A DNA stretch of 44,328 nt, from assembly GCA_965243605.1 (NCBI GenBank), contig CBDEVQ010000124.1:1-44328 (forward strand). The letters run 5' to 3'. The translations under genes were made by a program, and so were the position numbers. Each line of letters begins with the position of its first letter. Position 1 is the first letter of the stretch. Source of the DNA: JBMYYR01 sp965243605 (GTDB lineage: Bacteria; Bacteroidota; Bacteroidia; Flavobacteriales; CAJXXR01). Under the pieces are notes generated by a model, which saw only the letters and a list, made by a program, of their open reading frames with translations, was not told the origin of the DNA and made no database searches. Positions 41,307 through 44,328 of this stretch are shown here, piece by piece.

Positions 41307-41347
41307 TCTACAAATGTAGAATAAAAATTTCATTCTACAAATGTAGA
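41307..41347 (-). promoter_or_regulatory. BlaI-type promoter with two embedded operators
   Basis: TCTACAAATGTAGA occurs twice, perfectly palindromic, at 41307-41320 and 41334-41347, 27 bases apart. On the minus strand the promoter is TTTG (41341-41338), 19 bases, TACATTTG (41318-41311), so each operator contains one promoter box. The leader to the ATG is about 14 bases. Confidence 0.9.
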
Positions 41348-41455
41348 GCTAAAAAAAAGATGGAATTTATTCGGAAAGGGTGAAGGAATGAACCGTCTTA
41401 ATACATAAGTAATAATAACATATTGAAGGATTTATACGATTTCTATTTTTTTTGC

Positions 41456-41475
41456 GTTAAGGTACTGACCTTAAC
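41456..41475 (+). promoter_or_regulatory. Leader hairpin or dyad of the PAP2 gene
   Basis: GTTAAGGT-ACTG-ACCTTAAC is a perfect 8-bp inverted repeat 28 bases before the start codon. It may begin close to the transcription start if TTG 41423-41425, 21 bases, TTTTTTTG 41447-41454 (one mismatch in the box) is the promoter. Its role is unknown. Confidence 0.35.
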
Positions 41476-41503
41476 CAATAATTTTTTTACCCCTTTGTAT
41501 ACT

Positions 41504-42079
41504 ATGATCAAACGTAACCTCTTAACCTGTACTTTATGTGTCTTATTTTTTAGCATTAATTCGAGCAAGTGTTATGCTCAAATAATGTTGTCTAAAACAC
41601 AAAGAACCCATAAAAGTATAGGTGATGCATTACGATATGCCATGCCAATATTTACATTAGGTACAGCTATACTCAACAAACAAAGTACGGGAGAAAGCAT
41701 TCAGTTTACAAAAACAATGGCCGGAACATTAGGAGTTACCTATGCCCTAAAGTGGACGGTGAGAAAAGGTAGACCAAATGGTGAAAATAATTTAAGCTTT
41801 CCATCAGGACATACATCGGTAGCTTTTGCTAGTGCTGCATTTATTCAAAGAACATACGGGTGGAAATGGGGATTGCCGGCATATGGGTTAGCTGCCTATG
41901 TAGGGTATACCAGAATAACGGTAAAGAAGCATGATGGTTGGGATGTATTCACAGGTGCATTAATAGGTACGGCAATTGCCTACTGGTTTACAAGACCATC
42001 GGCCAAAAAGAAAAAGATAAACTTAACTTCAGGTTTTGTTAACGATACTCCAGTTGTTGGATTTGCTTATACGTTTTAA
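41504..42079 (+). CDS. PAP2-family phosphatase
   Basis: The ATG at 41504 is chosen because it opens a signal peptide (cleavage near KCYAQ, residue 26); the longer open frame has a non-secretory N-terminus and no support. The 191-residue protein has all three phosphatase motifs: KxxxxxxRP (K83-R90-P91), PSGH (100-103) and TRxxxxxHxxxD (136-147). Such enzymes dephosphorylate phosphatidate, undecaprenyl pyrophosphate or related lipids in the membrane or periplasm. The stop overlaps that of the convergent gene. Confidence 0.9.
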   Translation: MIKRNLLTCTLCVLFFSINSSKCYAQIMLSKTQRTHKSIGDALRYAMPIFTLGTAILNKQSTGESIQFTKTMAGTLGVTYALKWTVRKGRPNGENNLSFPSGHTSVAFASAAFIQRTYGWKWGLPAYGLAAYVGYTRITVKKHDGWDVFTGALIGTAIAYWFTRPSAKKKKINLTSGFVNDTPVVGFAYTF

Positions 42080-42480
42080 TTTTTAGTAAATGGCGATTTA
42101 ATTATTCCGATCATTTCTTGTGTATAACAAGGTAATCCTTCCATATAATCCATTAATTCATATTCTCCTTGACCAGTATATTTAGTCCATTTTCCATTGG
42201 TGTAAATAAAAGGATGAGATGAACGTTTCCCATTATAGCTAAAATGCATCTCTAATTTATCTTCTTCTTGTGGAGCATAATGAATGTCGAATGGGTGATT
42301 TTGGTTTAAATCATTGAGTAATTTATCGATTTCTTGTTCTTTAATATTTAGCGTATCCGTATCGTAAACAATCTCTCCAACTTTATATTGCCCTTCCTTT
42401 TTTCTGTAAATAATCCAATAATTTTCAGTTTGAGATAACTGACATGTACATAATTTTATATCGTTGGATATTTGACACAT
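42076..42480 (-). CDS. Small cytosolic protein with N-terminal Cys motif, unrecognised
   Basis: The 134 residues begin MCQISNDIKLCTC, with Cys2, Cys11 and Cys13 close together, then alternate strands and charged helices (WIIYRKKEGQYKVGEIVYD, EDKLEMHFSYNG). I recall similar short flavobacterial proteins starting MCQIS but no function. No promoter box was found; the gene is convergent with PAP2, with overlapping stop codons (42076-42079). Confidence 0.68.
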   Translation of the reverse strand: MCQISNDIKLCTCQLSQTENYWIIYRKKEGQYKVGEIVYDTDTLNIKEQEIDKLLNDLNQNHPFDIHYAPQEEDKLEMHFSYNGKRSSHPFIYTNGKWTKYTGQGEYELMDYMEGLPCYTQEMIGIIKSPFTKN

Positions 42481-42668
42481 ATTAATCGTTTTATAAATTG
42501 AATATAAAAGACAATATTAAAATAAAATTAAGAGAGAACACAGAGTAATATTGAAATAAGTGAAAATTCAATCCATCTTTATAATGTTGTACTTTTCAAA
42601 ATATAGAAAAGGGAAAATAGTCCATTAATTCCCGTGTATTGTATACCTATTAGAGAGGAAACAGTGTT

Positions 42669-42676
42669 TAATTTTG
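42669..42676 (+). promoter_or_regulatory. -7 box of the methyltransferase gene
   Basis: TAATTTTG matches TAnnTTTG and lies 30 bases before the ATG at 42707. The nearest upstream TTG (42639-42641) is 27 bases away, outside the usual 17-23, so the -33 box is not supported. Confidence 0.45.
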
Positions 42677-42706
42677 TTGTATTAATCCTCTAAAAAATAA
42701 TTTCAT

Positions 42707-43318
42707 ATGAAGGAGTTTTGGAACAACAGATATAATCAAGAAGAATGGGCATATGGACAACAACCCAATGTTTTTGTAAAAGAACAATTACCATCCCTAA
42801 AACCTGGTAAGATACTATTTCCGGCAGAAGGAGAAGGAAGGAATGCCGTATTTGCAGCACAAATGGGTTGGGATGTTTCTGCGTTTGATTATAGTACAAG
42901 TGGTAAAAAGAAAGCTTTAGAATTAGCAAAGTTAAATAACACCCAAATTGACTATCAGATAAAGGGTTTTTTAAACGAAGACTATAAATCTGAATATTTT
43001 GACGTGGTTTGTAATGTCTTTGTACACTTTGAACCAGACATTAAAACAACCATGCATAAAAGGTTGGATCAATATTTAAAACCAGGTGGAATTTTTATAA
43101 TTGAAGCCTATAGTAAAGAACACCGAGTAATAAATCAATTGAATCCAGCTGTTGGTGGGCCTCCAGATGCAAGTCACATGTACTCTAAACAAGAAATTCT
43201 TAAAGATTTTGCCAATTACGACATCTTAGATTTAAGCATTGAACTCGTAAATCTAAGCGAAGGATTATATCATATTGGAGAAAGTTCTGTATTACGTTTT
43301 ATAGGGCGTAAGAAGTAG
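42707..43318 (+). CDS. Class I SAM-dependent methyltransferase
   Basis: The 203-residue protein has the Rossmann SAM motif ILFPAEGEGRNAVFAA (motif I, EGEGR), AFDYSTSGKKKALELA (acidic end of strand 2), and motifs around YFDVVCNVFVHFEP and LKPGGIFIIEAYS. The N-terminal FWNNRY-x-EEWAYGQQPN resembles TehB/thiopurine-type methyltransferases, which act on small molecules, but the substrate is unknown. It is separated by 50 bases from the AraC gene downstream. Confidence 0.9.
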   Translation: MKEFWNNRYNQEEWAYGQQPNVFVKEQLPSLKPGKILFPAEGEGRNAVFAAQMGWDVSAFDYSTSGKKKALELAKLNNTQIDYQIKGFLNEDYKSEYFDVVCNVFVHFEPDIKTTMHKRLDQYLKPGGIFIIEAYSKEHRVINQLNPAVGGPPDASHMYSKQEILKDFANYDILDLSIELVNLSEGLYHIGESSVLRFIGRKK

Positions 43319-43368
43319 ATTATAGAAATTTTTGTATTTTCATTAATAAATCTATTGTTTGACGAATT

Positions 43369-44238
43369 ATGAGGGATAAATCGTTTGAGAAATTACCCGT
43401 AAGACGAATAAGTGGCGTATATAATACGCCACATTTTAATATCACAATATTGGAGAGCGATACTCCAAATACAGATGTGTATGTTGAGCCTCATAGGCAC
43501 GATTATTACCATATAATGCTCGTTAAAAATGGAATAGGAAAGCATTCAATAGATTTTAAAACTTACAACATTAAGCCCAATACCATGTTTTTTGTTTCTC
43601 CAGGTCAAATCCATACCCTAAATATTGATAAAGATGCTTTAGGCTATGTAATATCGTTTAATGCCGATTTTTTCCAACTTTATAACGGGGTACAAAAATT
43701 ATCAGACCTTCCATTTTTTCATTCCAATACTCAGGCCCCAGTTGTATATTTAAAAGAAGATGAATTAAGGGTATTAGACCTTTGGGAAAACATTAATGAT
43801 GAACACTTAAAACCGCAAAGCAATTCGGATAAAATGATTCGGGCTTTACTGGATGTATTATTAATTCATGTGGCAAGAATACACCATAAAACACCTGAAG
43901 GTTCTAATATTACATCCCAATTATCTATACAAATTAATACTTTAGAAACTTTAATTGATACCCATTTTAGAGCATTAAAACAGGTCAATGATTATGCTGA
44001 ATTAATGCATTTATCAGCCAAACATTTAAATAGTTTGAGTAAAAAAGCTTTAAATAAAACGGTAACCAATCTTATTCACGAACGTTTAATTCTAGAAGCT
44101 AAACGTTTACTATTATTTACGGATAATACCATAACGGAAATAGCATTTGAATTGGGGTTCTCGGATAAGTCCTATTTTATGCGATTTTTTAAAAAGCATA
44201 CAGGGGGTACAGCCGAAATGTTTAGGAAACAAAATTGA
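43369..44238 (+). CDS. AraC-family transcriptional regulator with cupin sensor
   Basis: The 289 residues start with a cupin domain whose metal or ligand motif HRHDYYHIMLVKNGIGKHSIDFKTY is clear (about 42-75). The C-terminal double helix-turn-helix (about 190-289) reads NDYAELMHLSAKHLNSLSKKALNKT...ITEIAFELGFSDKSYFMRFFKKHTGGTAEMFR. It is not close in sequence to the AraC protein at 28165. The target is unknown; no divergent gene is present. Confidence 0.93.
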   Translation: MRDKSFEKLPVRRISGVYNTPHFNITILESDTPNTDVYVEPHRHDYYHIMLVKNGIGKHSIDFKTYNIKPNTMFFVSPGQIHTLNIDKDALGYVISFNADFFQLYNGVQKLSDLPFFHSNTQAPVVYLKEDELRVLDLWENINDEHLKPQSNSDKMIRALLDVLLIHVARIHHKTPEGSNITSQLSIQINTLETLIDTHFRALKQVNDYAELMHLSAKHLNSLSKKALNKTVTNLIHERLILEAKRLLLFTDNTITEIAFELGFSDKSYFMRFFKKHTGGTAEMFRKQN

Positions 44239-44262
44239 GATAAACGTCCAGTTTAATTTAAC

Positions 44263-44328
44263 TTATTTAGAGACTTTCTCTATTGGAATATCCTTAAATG
44301 TTCCATTTGTAATGGTAGAGATAGACTG
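44263..44328 (-). CDS. C-terminal tail of a minus-strand gene (partial)
   Basis: On the minus strand an open frame enters from the window edge and ends TAA at 44263-44265, giving 21 residues (SISTITNGTFKDIPIEKVSK at the end). Convergence with the AraC gene and an ordinary gap of 24 bases make a real gene end plausible, but so short a frame is weak evidence. No family can be named. Confidence 0.4.
   Translation of the reverse strand, partial: QSISTITNGTFKDIPIEKVSK

Noticed and set aside
41423..41503. Longer N-terminus for the PAP2 protein
   Set aside because: The extra 27 residues are not signal-like and overlap the leader hairpin; the ATG at 41504 opens a normal signal peptide.

Overview
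The window comes from a low-GC member of the Bacteroidota, most likely a marine Flavobacteriia. Four things point there: a very large secreted protein ending in a type IX secretion (T9SS) sorting domain and carrying SprB-like repeats; a TonB-dependent receptor with the carboxypeptidase-regulatory-like N-terminal domain; repeated matches to the Bacteroidota promoter TTG-N19-21-TAnnTTTG; and almost no Shine-Dalgarno sequences. No transposase, integrase, phage gene or CRISPR array was seen.

Layout. 1-2.2 kb: the tail of an upstream gene, an FkbM-like methyltransferase and a small secreted beta-rich protein. 2.2-5.4 kb: a metal-handling set (Cys-rich exported protein, exported HMA-domain protein, TonB receptor). 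5.4-8.3 kb, minus strand: a Gly-rich secreted protein, a fatty acid desaturase and a coiled-coil membrane protein. 8.7-12.3 kb: a tight rel-thyA-folA operon linking (p)ppGpp, dTMP and folate. 12.4-17.3 kb: a 1601-residue T9SS cargo. 17.4-25.1 kb: serS, then an overlapping operon (TPR protein, DUF4286, ABC ATPase, PduO-type adenosyltransferase, secreted protein) and a paralogue of its last member. 25.1-27.2 kb: recG on the minus strand. 27.5-28.2 kb: tRNA-Arg(ACG), two strong hairpins and an array of three 145-bp tandem repeats. 28.2-30.0 kb: an SDR-AraC operon behind a palindromic operator.

30.4-34.6 kb is an accessory-looking stretch of small unrecognised proteins and lipoproteins, including at least one frameshifted gene. 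34.7-35.8 kb holds a two-gene unit (an NTF2-like protein and an unknown protein) whose promoter is covered by two GCAAC-N3-GTTGC dyads, the layout of a repressed and perhaps metal-responsive operon. 35.9-39.4 kb: an ABC-2 exporter (ATPase plus two DUF3526-type permeases). 39.7-41.3 kb: a BlaI/M56-peptidase pair whose two operators contain the -33 and -7 boxes of its own promoter. 41.5-44.3 kb: a PAP2 phosphatase, a small unknown protein, a class I methyltransferase, an AraC regulator and the tail of a minus-strand gene.

Most housekeeping calls (rel, thyA, folA, serS, recG, tRNA-Arg) are secure. The most interesting signals are regulatory or structural: the promoter-embedded operators, the tandem repeat array with a compensatory base-pair change, three promoters placed so close to the start codon that the mRNA may be leaderless, and the pair of secreted paralogues sharing an NADFPH-x-LRDNLYN motif.
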